Positions 32,965 to 42,128 of a DNA stretch of 64,000 nt are shown one piece after another. The stretch's first letter is position 1. Every line of letters begins with the position of its first letter. Below the pieces are notes generated by a model that saw only the letters and a program-made list of their open reading frames with translations, ran no database searches and was not told where the DNA came from. The position numbers and the translations under genes are program-made. This DNA is from an uncultured Flavobacteriaceae bacterium. Its GTDB lineage: Bacteria; Bacteroidota; Bacteroidia; Flavobacteriales; Flavobacteriaceae. The DNA is taken from NCBI GenBank assembly GCA_947502975.1, contig CANNBV010000004.1:186001-250000 (forward strand), in the 5' to 3' direction.

Positions 32965-33537
32965 TTAAAAATTATCAATATCTGGTTTTATGGTAACAGT
33001 AACCGTGATGGAGACATCTGTAATAAAGCTTACTGGATTATCTGACACGGACCCTTCATAGAAAAATCCAATACTTCTAAATTGGGTGATAGCGTTATTC
33101 ACTGGACTAAAATCGCCTTCTAAAGTAAATAAGGTATTATTAAAATCGGCCTGAGCCAAATTGGTTTGCGCAGTACTATAGAATACACCATCCTGTCCAA
33201 CTGAAAATACCATTTCTCCAACCACATTAGCATCGTCATTGCCCACTACATTTTTATAAAAATATCTAACAGAATTGATTTCAATTTTGGTAATCTCGTC
33301 AGAATCTCCTAAAACTTCTGCCACATTTGGATCTTTGGTAAAATCCCAAAACCCCAGATTAGATTTAAAATCTACAGCCTTATCAGGCGAAGAGGCATTG
33401 GGCACATTTATTTCTAATTCTGTAATAAAGGTGGTTTGCACATCAAACTCTTCCTCTATTAATTCTTCGAGTTCATCACATCCAAATACCAAAAAGCACA
33501 AGGCCAAAACCCAAACCATATCTTTAAGCTTTTTCAT
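32965..33537 (-). CDS. Lipoprotein, tandem paralog 1
   Basis: 190 residues with a lipoprotein signal (DMVWVLALCFLVFGCDELEELIE). It parallels the upstream neighbour at 33549-34121 along its length: CDELEEL after the signal, a NVP/DSP..SPD...F segment, NVAEVLGDSDEITKIEINSVRYFYKN, GNDDANVVGE, and a beta C-terminus (DVSITVTVTIK). The two are recent-looking tandem duplicates with unknown function. Confidence 0.78.
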   Translation of the reverse strand: MKKLKDMVWVLALCFLVFGCDELEELIEEEFDVQTTFITELEINVPNASSPDKAVDFKSNLGFWDFTKDPNVAEVLGDSDEITKIEINSVRYFYKNVVGNDDANVVGEMVFSVGQDGVFYSTAQTNLAQADFNNTLFTLEGDFSPVNNAITQFRSIGFFYEGSVSDNPVSFITDVSITVTVTIKPDIDNF

Positions 33538-33548
33538 ATAATTCATAT

Positions 33549-34121
33549 TTACAGATCATCTAAGTTTACCTCCAAAGTTAACTTTGCTGTTATGGTTACT
33601 TCAACACTAAAAACAGCAGGGTTATCTGTTAAACTTCCCGAATACACATATGAAAATATTTTCCCATCGGTAATAAAACTATTAACCTGACTAAAGTCTC
33701 CTGAAAGATTGAAAACGGAACCTAAAAGATCTGCCTCAGCAACATTTTCATTTTGAACAGGAAAGGTTTCTCCATTCATAAACTCGGTTGCCAAATAGAA
33801 ATAACTGCCTTTAGTTTTAGCATCTACATTACCGCTAAAGTTTTTGTATTCATACTTAATACTTACAATTTCAATTTTCTTAATTTGTTCTGGAGTTCCT
33901 ATAACTTCTGCTACATCGGCATTATTTAAAAAATCGAAACCGCCACCAGCTTGAAAACTAACGTCGTCGTCTGGATTGCTTGTCATAGGCGAATCGATTG
34001 AAATTGTATTCACATACGATGTGGTAACTGTTACCTCCCTATCTTCCAGAAGCTCTTCAAGTTCATCACAAGAGATACAAATTCCTAGAGTGATAAATAG
34101 TAATAAAATTCTAATTTTCAT
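33549..34121 (-). CDS. Lipoprotein, tandem paralog 2
   Basis: 190 residues from the methionine of MKIRILLLFITLGICISCDELEEL. It shares VAEVIGTPEQIKKIEIVSIKYEYKN, GNVDAKTKG and a beta C-terminal end (EVTITAKLTLEV) with its downstream paralog. It heads the three-gene lipoprotein group next to the cassette array. Confidence 0.78.
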   Translation of the reverse strand: MKIRILLLFITLGICISCDELEELLEDREVTVTTSYVNTISIDSPMTSNPDDDVSFQAGGGFDFLNNADVAEVIGTPEQIKKIEIVSIKYEYKNFSGNVDAKTKGSYFYLATEFMNGETFPVQNENVAEADLLGSVFNLSGDFSQVNSFITDGKIFSYVYSGSLTDNPAVFSVEVTITAKLTLEVNLDDL

Positions 34122-34247
34122 GATAATAGCTTTAATATTTGAATTCAAAACTATTTCCATATTTTAAAAATCCATATACCTAATGTTAGGTATATGAATA
34201 CGATTAACACTCACCTAATTTTGGACTAAATCAGCTGTTAATTCTAA

Positions 34248-34853
34248 ATGCTATTTCAACTTAAACATATAATTCTCTCTCTAATAATTTGCTGTCCTTT
34301 TATAACAAGTGCTCAAAAGGAATTCAAATTAAATTTTTGTAAAGAAGGTGTATCTGTGTATTCAAAAAATACATCCAATAAAAATCATATTGAATATAAA
34401 GGGGCTATAACTATTGATAGTTCTTGTCTTAAAAAGGCAATACAAATACTAACTGATTATGAAAATCATAAAAATTGGGTATATAATTGTAAAAACTCAA
34501 GCCTTATTAAAGAAGATAAAAACACTACACATTTATATCAGGTTTGTAACGCTACATGGCCTTTTAAAAATCGAGATTATGTACTTTGTTTAGAACGAAA
34601 AGAACTTGAAAACGGCAATATAAAAGTTGACTTCAAAAGTGTTTCAAATATGGTTTCAAATAAAAAAGACTTAGTCAGAATAGATGAGTTTAGTGGTTAT
34701 TGGGAGATTGAAAAAAAGGCATCAAAAGTTATTATAACCATGTATGGAAACTTTAACCCAAAAATGAAATTACCACAAGCTATTATGAAAAAGTATTCTA
34801 AAAAAATTCCATTCAATACATTATTAAACTTGAAGCGACAATTAACATTATAA
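34248..34853 (+). CDS. START-domain (SRPBCC) lipid-binding-like secreted protein
   Basis: 201 residues with a signal peptide (HIILSLIICCPFITSAQ). The START pattern is clear: KEGVSVYSKNT near the start, ILTDYENHKNWVYNCKNSSLI, HLYQVCNATWPFKNRDYVL (the conserved W-P-...-RD), then GYWEIEKKASKVIITMYGNFNPKMKLPQ and a C-terminal helix. Related bacterial proteins bind lipids or other hydrophobic ligands. Confidence 0.85.
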   Translation: MLFQLKHIILSLIICCPFITSAQKEFKLNFCKEGVSVYSKNTSNKNHIEYKGAITIDSSCLKKAIQILTDYENHKNWVYNCKNSSLIKEDKNTTHLYQVCNATWPFKNRDYVLCLERKELENGNIKVDFKSVSNMVSNKKDLVRIDEFSGYWEIEKKASKVIITMYGNFNPKMKLPQAIMKKYSKKIPFNTLLNLKRQLTL

Positions 34854-34934
34854 GTACTGAAATAGTTGAAATCTTACTTTGCCAACTACTCAAACATTAA
34901 AATTAATTATATTTAAATGCGCTAACTTCCTAAC

Positions 34935-36860
34935 ATGAAAAGACTTGCTACTTATTATATATTTTTAATTTATGTTATTACCACAGCGCAAACTAAAAGT
35001 ATAGACAGTCTAAATCAGGTATTATCTAATACTGAAAATCTTGAAAAAAAAGCCTTTATACATCTTAAGTTAGCACAAATCCATGAACGTATTGATTTAA
35101 AAAAAGGGCTAGTTTTTGCCCATAAAGCATTTCAATATAAAGCTAACGATTCGCTACTGGCCGAAACGAATAATCAATTAGGTAGATTTCATTTTTTTAC
35201 AAATCAACTAGATTCAGCATCATACTATTTCAATAATGCAAAAAACATCTTATATGAATTACAAGATGAAGATAAAGCTGCGATAATAAATATTAGTATT
35301 GGTGCCATTCAATTACGCCAAGGAGATTACAATAAGACCATTTCTACTTTGACGGAGAGCGCTCGCTTTTTTGAAAAGACTGAAGACAGATTAAATGCGT
35401 CCAAATGTTATTTAAATATTGCCAGTGCCTTTGCTGAATTAGAACTTTTCCCTAAAGCAATAGAATACAGTAAAAAAGCATTAGTATCCTTTGAGGACTT
35501 AAATATTTTGCCTTTACAACTCATTGCAATGCCAAATTTAGCAACCCAATATTACAAAAATGGTGATACGATTAATGCCCTACGCTACAATAAAAAAGCA
35601 GAAGCATTGGCCACAGAGATAAACGACAAACGCTCTTTATCAATAATTTACAATAATTTAGGCGATTTATATTTAGAAAATAATACTAGTAAAGCAAAAC
35701 AATATCTTGAAAAAAGCTTAACGCTTAAAAATGAATTGAACCTAAAATCTGGGATTGAAGTTACTCAGAATAATTTAGGCTATACTTATCTCAAAAACAA
35801 AGATTATCCTACTGCTATATCTTTCTTTAAAAAAGCAGAAAAGCGCATTAAAGGAAAACAATTAGTACGTGTTTATAATAATTTATCTGAAGCTTATGCT
35901 AACATCGGACAATTAAAAAACGCACTGGAATATGCTAAAAAATCTAATAATTTGAATGACAGTATTTTAAATATAGAAAATCAGAAAAGTTTTTTAGAAA
36001 TACAAACCAAATACGAGACAGAAAAAAAGGAAAACGAAATATTAAAATTACAAACAGAGAATCTTGAAGTAGATTATCAACGTAAACAAAATTTTTATTG
36101 GTTTGTTGGCGCACTTTTAGCGTTATCCCTTACTATCATTTCAATTTATTTTCTCCAAAAAAATGCCAAACGCAAGCGCGTTATTATGCAACAAAATTTA
36201 AAAATAAAAGAACAAGATTTTGATAGATTACTTAAGGCTAAAGAGTTGGAAGGTATTGACAATATTTTGGAAGCTCAAGAAAAAGAACGCTCTAAAATGG
36301 CCGCTGAACTGCATGACAATTTAGGCAGTAAAGTAGCTACATTAAAACTATTTCTAGAAAGTTCTGATAACGAAAGTGATTTCTCAAAAAATTACAATAA
36401 ATTAAAAAAGCTAATCTCTGAAACCTATCATGAAATTCGTAATATTTCAAAAAACAAAAACTTTGGTGCACAAATAAGTAGTGGCCTAATTCCATCCACA
36501 AAGGCTATAGCTAGTCAAATTTCAGAAACAAAAAAAATAGAAATTAGAGTCGATAATATTGATGTGAAAAAGCGAATTGAAAATACTATTGAAATCCAAA
36601 TCTTTAGGATTCTCCAGGAGCTTATTACAAATATCATCAAACATTCTAAAGCTTCTGAAGCCACTATTCAGTTTTCTGAGGATGATGACATACTTAATAT
36701 TATTGTTGAAGACAACGGTAAGGGTTTTGATATTCGCAGAAGTAGATCAGGAATTGGGCTTTCGAATATCGAAAAACGTGTAGAAAAAATGAATGGAATA
36801 TTTGTTATTGATAGTGATAAAAGTAACGGCACAACTATAATTTTAAATATTCCTATATGA
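34935..36860 (+). CDS. TPR sensor histidine kinase (HisKA_3 type)
   Basis: 641 residues. A signal or first hydrophobic helix is followed by about seven TPR units (40-350), a coiled segment, a transmembrane helix (FYWFVGALLALSLTIISIYFL, about 384-404), a second coiled coil, the phosphoacceptor motif AAELHDNLGSKVATL (His near 459), and an ATPase domain with VEDNGKGFDIRR and GIGLSNIEKRV. It overlaps the response regulator gene as ATGA, so kinase and regulator form one two-component system. The signal is unknown; TPRs suggest a peptide or protein partner. Confidence 0.92.
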   Translation: MKRLATYYIFLIYVITTAQTKSIDSLNQVLSNTENLEKKAFIHLKLAQIHERIDLKKGLVFAHKAFQYKANDSLLAETNNQLGRFHFFTNQLDSASYYFNNAKNILYELQDEDKAAIINISIGAIQLRQGDYNKTISTLTESARFFEKTEDRLNASKCYLNIASAFAELELFPKAIEYSKKALVSFEDLNILPLQLIAMPNLATQYYKNGDTINALRYNKKAEALATEINDKRSLSIIYNNLGDLYLENNTSKAKQYLEKSLTLKNELNLKSGIEVTQNNLGYTYLKNKDYPTAISFFKKAEKRIKGKQLVRVYNNLSEAYANIGQLKNALEYAKKSNNLNDSILNIENQKSFLEIQTKYETEKKENEILKLQTENLEVDYQRKQNFYWFVGALLALSLTIISIYFLQKNAKRKRVIMQQNLKIKEQDFDRLLKAKELEGIDNILEAQEKERSKMAAELHDNLGSKVATLKLFLESSDNESDFSKNYNKLKKLISETYHEIRNISKNKNFGAQISSGLIPSTKAIASQISETKKIEIRVDNIDVKKRIENTIEIQIFRILQELITNIIKHSKASEATIQFSEDDDILNIIVEDNGKGFDIRRSRSGIGLSNIEKRVEKMNGIFVIDSDKSNGTTIILNIPI

Positions 36861-37489
36861 CTATTTCCATAATTATAGCAGACGATCATCAACTGTTTAT
36901 TGACGGTATCAAATCTATACTTCAAAACGTTATTAATGTGAAAGTAGTTGGAGAAGCTAATAACGGTATTGAAGTCATAAAATTACTTGAAAATGGTGCT
37001 AAACCAGATATTATTATCACTGATATTCGTATGCCTGTTCTAGATGGTATTGGTCTAACAAGATTAATCTCCAAAGATTATCCCAATATAAAAATTCTTG
37101 CTCTAAGTATGTTCGATCAAGCAGTTGATGTAACGGAAATGCTTGAAGTTGGCGCCAACGGTTATGTTACTAAAAATGTTGATAAAGAGGAATTGGAATT
37201 GGCTATTAATACATTAATAAAAAACGAATATTATTTCAGCAAAAACTTACCTGAAAATATTAAGGATTGGTTCACAAAAGAAAATATTAAACCTCAATCG
37301 GAACTTACAAAACGGGAAACCGAAATATTACAACTTATAGTGAAAGGTAGAACTTCGATAGAAATGGCTAAACAATTAAAATTGAGTAAATTTACAATTG
37401 ATACACATCGTAAAAATATTCATAAAAAAATAGGTATTAAAAGTAATACAGGTTTAGTAAATTACGCTTTAAAACAAGGTTTAAAATAG
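36857..37489 (+). CDS. LuxR/NarL-family response regulator
   Basis: 210 residues. The receiver domain has DDHQLF at the N-terminus and the phospho-acceptor in IIITDIRMPVLDG (Asp near 55). The C-terminal LuxR helix-turn-helix (about 148-205) has LTKRETEILQLIVKGRTSIEMAKQLKLS and TIDTHRKNIHKKIG. It is translationally coupled to the kinase upstream. A decayed gene tail follows it. Confidence 0.93.
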   Translation: MTISIIIADDHQLFIDGIKSILQNVINVKVVGEANNGIEVIKLLENGAKPDIIITDIRMPVLDGIGLTRLISKDYPNIKILALSMFDQAVDVTEMLEVGANGYVTKNVDKEELELAINTLIKNEYYFSKNLPENIKDWFTKENIKPQSELTKRETEILQLIVKGRTSIEMAKQLKLSKFTIDTHRKNIHKKIGIKSNTGLVNYALKQGLK

Positions 37490-37499
37490 TTATAATGCT

Positions 37500-37549
37500 T
37501 TGAGTTCACCAAGTTTCATTGGCATTTCTGGATTTGATAGTTTGGCCTT
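37500..37549 (-). pseudogene. Decayed 3' end of a ferredoxin-reductase-like gene
   Basis: Forty-three of 50 bases match the 3' end of the reductase gene at 39115-39164, in the same orientation. The minus-strand reading is KAKLSNPEMPMKLGELKAL and stop, against KVKLSNSDTPMKLGELKLV in the intact gene, with an in-frame stop just before it. It is a remnant of a related gene. Confidence 0.7.
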
Positions 37550-37594
37550 CTATTTCCAAAAATATCTTTTTTTATGGTTGAAATATTAAATGAC

Positions 37595-37721
37595 TTATCC
37601 ATAAAATTTCATAATTCGTTTTACTGCTACTCCTTCTTCAGTTATGATTTTAATAATGCAATCTCCTGTTTTGTACTTGATATAAGTTTAATTGAACACT
37701 ATTTATTTCTCCTTTTAGATT
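37595..37721 (-). pseudogene. Frameshifted T9SS sorting-domain remnant
   Basis: The minus strand reads NLKGEINSVQLNLYQ, then after a one-base shift YKTGDCIIKIITEEGVAVKR, then IMKFYG and a stop. This is the typical end of a T9SS type A sorting domain (tGxYiikI.teeGvavkRiik). No upstream body is found, so the rest of the gene has been lost. Confidence 0.55.
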
Positions 37722-37892
37722 TAATTGCCTAACTAAATGTCAATTTATATTAATTACTAAAGGCTGTTTCAATATCTTTTTTGTAATTATTCTCGATGAA
37801 CTAACTCCTGTTGATATAGGTCAATTTCATTTCTTGATATGTGTCAACCTGTTTTCTTAACATCTGTCATATTTATCTTTTCAAGTACCAAA

Positions 37893-37900
37893 TACCTTTG
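37893..37900 (+). promoter_or_regulatory. Candidate -7 promoter element of the MBL-fold gene (TACCTTTG)
   Basis: TACCTTTG fits TAnnTTTG and lies 37 bases before the start codon. This is a host-type promoter in front of a gene with atypical codon use. Confidence 0.42.
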
Positions 37901-37937
37901 TAAGGTCAATTTTGACAAATGATAAAATTTAAATATT

Positions 37938-38852
37938 ATGAATAATATACAAAAAACGAACCGTCCTGCAGTACCTCAGATTGGTACTCAGGTCTCACAG
38001 ATCTACCGACGTAAACTAGGCTCCTACGAAATCACTGTACTCGGTGATGGTTACGTAGACCTAGCTCATGAAATATGGGCCAACCCAAGCGCTGATAAAC
38101 TTGATGGGTACTTGGCGAAGGCTTTCCAGCCACCTGGATCCATCCGCAATGGCGTGAACGCCTACCTAATCAATACGGGTAAAAAACTTATCCTAATTGA
38201 CAGTGGAGCTGCCGAGTTGTTTGGCCCTGACGCGGGGCTGTTCCCAGGTAACCTCTCTCAAGTTGGACTGAAACCAGAAGACATTGACAAGGTCTTGATT
38301 ACTCATATGCACCCTGACCATATAGCTGGTCTTTTGACGAGTGAAGGTGGCATGCTTATCCCTGATGCAGAGATTCATGTCTCAAGTACTGAATTGAATT
38401 ACTGGACGAACGCAGAAGCTCAGTCTAAATCTGTAGAAATTTCGAAGCCATGGTTCGATTTGGGTCGTGGATGGCAAAAAGCCTATGACGGTCGAATCAG
38501 TACATTCCATGGCGAAACCTATCTGGGTGATGGTATTACTGCATTCCCACTGCCTGGACACTCTCCAGGACATACAGGTTACCGTATTGAAAGTGAAGGA
38601 GAAAGTCTACTCATCATTGGTGATGCTGTTATAAGTGCTGCTATCCAGTTTACCGATATAGAAGCAATGGCCATCTGGGATTACAGTGCTGAAGATTCCA
38701 TCAAAACCCGTAAGACACTATTTGACATGGCAGCAACAGATCGCACCGCGATCACTGCAACTCATATTCCTTTTCCTTCTTTTGGTTACGTTGATCGTCG
38801 TGCCGATGGCTCGTACGCATACGTTCCTGAAGAGTGGCGTTACGGCTTATAA
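37938..38852 (+). CDS. Metallo-beta-lactamase-fold hydrolase, probably transferred
   Basis: 304 residues with the MBL zinc motif THMHPDHIAGL (HxHxDH, near 121), a second His in FPLPGHSPGHTGY, and GDAVISAA after it. The layout resembles the class that includes lactonases and other small-ester hydrolases; the substrate cannot be read from sequence. No signal peptide. The codons (many CTG, CGT, GGC, TCC) and the higher G+C differ from every neighbour, suggesting recent transfer. A good terminator hairpin follows. It sits between two direct copies of a reductase gene tail. Confidence 0.88.
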   Translation: MNNIQKTNRPAVPQIGTQVSQIYRRKLGSYEITVLGDGYVDLAHEIWANPSADKLDGYLAKAFQPPGSIRNGVNAYLINTGKKLILIDSGAAELFGPDAGLFPGNLSQVGLKPEDIDKVLITHMHPDHIAGLLTSEGGMLIPDAEIHVSSTELNYWTNAEAQSKSVEISKPWFDLGRGWQKAYDGRISTFHGETYLGDGITAFPLPGHSPGHTGYRIESEGESLLIIGDAVISAAIQFTDIEAMAIWDYSAEDSIKTRKTLFDMAATDRTAITATHIPFPSFGYVDRRADGSYAYVPEEWRYGL

Positions 38853-38862
38853 AAAATTTGAG

Positions 38863-38888
38863 GAGACCTTGGTGTAAACCATGGTCTC
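38863..38888 (+). terminator. Terminator hairpin after the MBL-fold gene
   Basis: GAGACCTTGG pairs with CCATGGTCTC around a TGTAAA loop (one mismatch), starting 11 bases after the stop codon. Confidence 0.65.
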
Positions 38889-39104
38889 ATTTATCAAATA
38901 GTTATACTGCTCCAATAGACCTAACTCATTATTGGTCATATAAATTGATTTGCATTGATAGTTTAGATGGTTCCAAAATACTCACCATGTCAGAAATACC
39001 AAAATAACTACCAGTATTGACGATTTTTGTGTAAAAGTGCAAGCGGTCGGAATGAGTCCATCCGTTTATCAGATCCGTAAGAGAGACCATCTTATATATC
39101 TTTT

Positions 39105-40352
39105 TTACACCAACTTAAGCTCACCAAGTTTCATTGGCGTATCTGAATTTGATAGTTTAACCTTATCAACCTGTAAGCTGTCTTTAATAAATTTTGTTCC
39201 AAAAACATAAGCCTTAGCATTATTAACAGCATCTACAGCAAGCAATTCATCATCTTTAAAATACCATACCGAAAAACTTTTACCATCAGCTTCCTCCCTT
39301 TTAATCACTTCATTATAACCTTCAGAAAGGCCTACCATTTGTAATTTTACATCATACTGATCAGACCAAAACCAAGGAATTGTATCGTAAGTTGGAGTAT
39401 TGCCGCAAATTGAAGCTGCGGCTACTTTAGATTGGTCTACTGCGTTTTGCACGGATTCTAATCTTACATATCTATCAAAATGAGGATTATGGTGGAAGCT
39501 ACAATCGCCTATCGCATAAATATTTTCATCATTTGTTTGTGTTTGTGCATTTACTAAAATTCCATTTTTCACAACAATACCAGAAGCTTCTGCCAATTCC
39601 TTATTTACAAAAATACCAACTCCAACAATTATCATATCTGCTTTAAATTCTGAGCCGTCAGAACAAGAAACAATATTAGAATTATCTTCAACTTGAATAG
39701 CATTTACGTTTTTACCCGTTAAAACAGATACACCATTTTCATCATGTAATTGATTAAAATAATCAGACATTAGTGGTGCTGTTACACGTTGTAAAATGCG
39801 AGCTTCGCGTTCTAAAATAGTTACATCTGCGCCTAATTTTTTTAACGAAGCTGCAGTTTCTAAACCAATATAACCTCCTCCAATCACAACTATATTTTTA
39901 CTAGTAAGCGATTGAAATGTTTCTTTGATATTAGTTACGTCTGTTGCTGTACGTAATGGAAATACATGTTTAGCAGTATCAATACCTGGAATTGGTGGAA
40001 TTATTGGTCTTGCTCCAGTAGCAATTACTAATTTATCATACTTCGTAACGGTATCATCTTCTAAAACAATAGTTTGATTTTCTCTATTTATGGAGTTCAC
40101 TTTAACTCCAAGATTCAAATCTATCTCTTCCTTCTCATATGCTTCGGCAGATTTTAACAAATTCTTATCCAATCCGTCATCACTGGTAAGATACGCTTTA
40201 GATAATGGTGGTCTGTGATAAGGCAAATACGGATCTGCATCATACATTTTAATAGCGCCTCCCCAACCTTCTTTTCGTAAATTAAAGGCACAATTTACCC
40301 CTGCATGACTTGCACCAATAATAACACAAGTCTTGGTTTTTGTTACTTCCAT
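39105..40352 (-). CDS. Ferredoxin reductase (FAD/NAD(P)H) of a class I P450 system
   Basis: 415 residues. FAD-binding CVIIGASHAGVNCAFNLR at the N-terminus, PYHRPPLSKAYL, a second nucleotide-binding glycine motif VVIGGGYIGLETAASLKKLGADVTILE (about 152-178) for NAD(P)H, and YAIGDCSFH for FAD. This is the putidaredoxin/rhodocoxin reductase family. It follows the ferredoxin gene by 13 bases and should pass electrons from NAD(P)H to that ferredoxin. Confidence 0.93.
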   Translation of the reverse strand: MEVTKTKTCVIIGASHAGVNCAFNLRKEGWGGAIKMYDADPYLPYHRPPLSKAYLTSDDGLDKNLLKSAEAYEKEEIDLNLGVKVNSINRENQTIVLEDDTVTKYDKLVIATGARPIIPPIPGIDTAKHVFPLRTATDVTNIKETFQSLTSKNIVVIGGGYIGLETAASLKKLGADVTILEREARILQRVTAPLMSDYFNQLHDENGVSVLTGKNVNAIQVEDNSNIVSCSDGSEFKADMIIVGVGIFVNKELAEASGIVVKNGILVNAQTQTNDENIYAIGDCSFHHNPHFDRYVRLESVQNAVDQSKVAAASICGNTPTYDTIPWFWSDQYDVKLQMVGLSEGYNEVIKREEADGKSFSVWYFKDDELLAVDAVNNAKAYVFGTKFIKDSLQVDKVKLSNSDTPMKLGELKLV

Positions 40353-40365
40353 AAAATGAAAACAT

Positions 40366-40674
40366 CTATTTTGCTACTTGCAGTACAATACCGTCTAGCG
40401 AATCGTCAATTTCTAACTGACAACTTAAGCGGCTATATTCGTTCGCATTATCGTCTAACTCTAGCATATCTTCTTCAATATCGCTAGCTCTTCCTGTAGT
40501 TTCTATATCTTCTGGTTCAACAAATACGTGGCATGTAGCGCAAGAACATACACCGCCACAGTCGCCATCTATACCTTTAATATTATTTTCAACAGCCAGT
40601 GCCATTACTGTTCCAGATTCTGCTTCTACTGTTGTACGCTCACCGTCGCTTGTTACAAATGTTATTTTTGCCAT
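40366..40674 (-). CDS. 2Fe-2S ferredoxin (adrenodoxin/putidaredoxin type)
   Basis: 102 residues. Cysteines 39, 45, 48 and 85 form the CX5CX2CX36C pattern (CGGVCSCATC, then SCQLEI), the vertebrate-type 2Fe-2S ferredoxin signature. Placed between the P450 and the reductase genes, it is the electron shuttle of the system. Confidence 0.95.
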   Translation of the reverse strand: MAKITFVTSDGERTTVEAESGTVMALAVENNIKGIDGDCGGVCSCATCHVFVEPEDIETTGRASDIEEDMLELDDNANEYSRLSCQLEIDDSLDGIVLQVAK

Positions 40675-40734
40675 ACCTTATTATTTTTCCTTACTTAATT
40701 AAAATTGCTCTTCTTTTAAATGTAGACGTTATCT

Positions 40735-40811
40735 GCGTTAGGGATTGAGGCATTTGTTGAAGCTCCTCGCAGAGAGCGACTGCCGAAAGCCCGACCCCTT
40801 GTGGGTAACGC
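40735..40811. repeat. GC-rich dispersed intergenic repeat, copy 2
   Basis: Reads GCGTTAGGGATTG, then GAAAGCCCGACC, then GGGTAACGCC; this is the reverse of the three blocks of the element at 19644-19753, with a shorter middle. It interrupts the ferredoxin-P450 gene spacing. Confidence 0.75.
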
Positions 40812-40830
40812 CCAAAACCTAAAAATACTA

Positions 40831-41994
40831 TTAATTTTTGATTGCCAATATTTTTATTTTTAACATATCGAAACCTACTTTTCGCTTAAAATCACCAAGT
40901 TCCTCAATATTTTCTCTGGCATCTATTATTTCGATAGTGCCTACTTTTTTGGTGAGTGCCAGAATTAAAATCTTCATAATTTGGCGTGCATGCGTAGCTC
41001 CCAAACAGTTATGATGACTAAACCCAAAGCCCACATGAGGATTGATTTTTCTATCTAAAACGACCTCGTTTGCGTTTTCAAATACTTTGGTATCACGATT
41101 TGCAGACGCCCAACATAAGGACACTCTAGTATCTGCCTTTGCTGCATATTCGCATACCTGTGCATCTTCGGTTACCACACGCCCCATCTGTGTTAATGGC
41201 GAAAAATAACGGATAAACTCCTCGGTGGCTTTCCCAATAATTTCTGGTTCTTCTCTTAACCTATCCAAAGATTTTGGGTGTTCTGCAAAATAAGCTAAGG
41301 TATTTGTGATGGCATTGATTACAGTATCTCGTCCTCCAGCAAATGTGAGGATCATGACACCTTTTACTTCTTCTTTCGTTAACTTTTTACCGTCAACTTC
41401 TGAATTTAGTAATACCGAATATAAATCGTCGCCAGGATACTCAATTGCCTTATCTATTTCGGCATCTATGTAATCATACAGTATGGAAGCTTTGTCTCCA
41501 TCTAATGCTGTGTCTTCACTTCTAAACACGTGTGTTCCCCAAGAAATCCATGTTTGGGCTTCTTCGTATGGAATATTCAGTAATAATGTAAGTGCTCGTG
41601 ATTGTAAAACAAGTGCAAATTCGCCGATAGCATCCAGATTATCTTTGTCAAGCACAGTGTCTATTAACCCATTTATTTGGATTGTTAATTTCTCTTGATA
41701 TTCTGTTTGCAACGGACGTTTAAACCATGGCTCTACTAAATTTCTATATTCTTTGTGCATTGGCGGATCTACCTCAAAAGGAATCTGTCTTGTATCGCGA
41801 ATATGTACTTCTGATGGAATGACAATCCTACCTGGAGCAGCACCAGACTGAAAGGTTTTCCAGTTATGTGCCGTTTTTCTAACATCTTTATGACGCAGTA
41901 GCATTGTGACCGGATCGTTCTGATCGTCCATTTCACCAAGACCAGTTGTTTCTCTGGCTTTTTCAAACGGATCTGGGAATTCACTTTTCTTCAT
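40831..41994 (-). CDS. Cytochrome P450
   Basis: 387 residues, soluble bacterial type. I-helix FAGGRDTVINA (about 217), EEFIRYFSP with the ExxR pair, and the heme loop FGFSHHNCLGATHARQIM with the thiolate Cys near 330. It lies with its own ferredoxin and reductase and a divergent AraC activator. The best known such set in marine Flavobacteriaceae oxidatively demethylates 6-O-methyl-D-galactose from porphyran (CYP236A); that role is only a possibility here, since no agarase or porphyranase gene is in the window. Confidence 0.95.
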   Translation of the reverse strand: MKKSEFPDPFEKARETTGLGEMDDQNDPVTMLLRHKDVRKTAHNWKTFQSGAAPGRIVIPSEVHIRDTRQIPFEVDPPMHKEYRNLVEPWFKRPLQTEYQEKLTIQINGLIDTVLDKDNLDAIGEFALVLQSRALTLLLNIPYEEAQTWISWGTHVFRSEDTALDGDKASILYDYIDAEIDKAIEYPGDDLYSVLLNSEVDGKKLTKEEVKGVMILTFAGGRDTVINAITNTLAYFAEHPKSLDRLREEPEIIGKATEEFIRYFSPLTQMGRVVTEDAQVCEYAAKADTRVSLCWASANRDTKVFENANEVVLDRKINPHVGFGFSHHNCLGATHARQIMKILILALTKKVGTIEIIDARENIEELGDFKRKVGFDMLKIKILAIKN

Positions 41995-42102
41995 ATGGAA
42001 TCACTTGTTTTCTGATTGCAAAAATTACCATAAATATAAGTAGTTTGATTACGTTTTTTCGCATATAAATAAACTATTCTGTAGAGTTTCATTTTATTTT
42101 GA

Positions 42103-42110
42103 TATTTTTG
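42103..42110 (+). promoter_or_regulatory. Candidate -7 promoter element of the AraC gene (TATTTTTG)
   Basis: TATTTTTG fits TAnnTTTG and lies 18 bases before the AraC-family start, within the 134-bp region shared with the P450 operon. Confidence 0.4.
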
Positions 42111-42128
42111 CGACAAAATAGAGTATAA

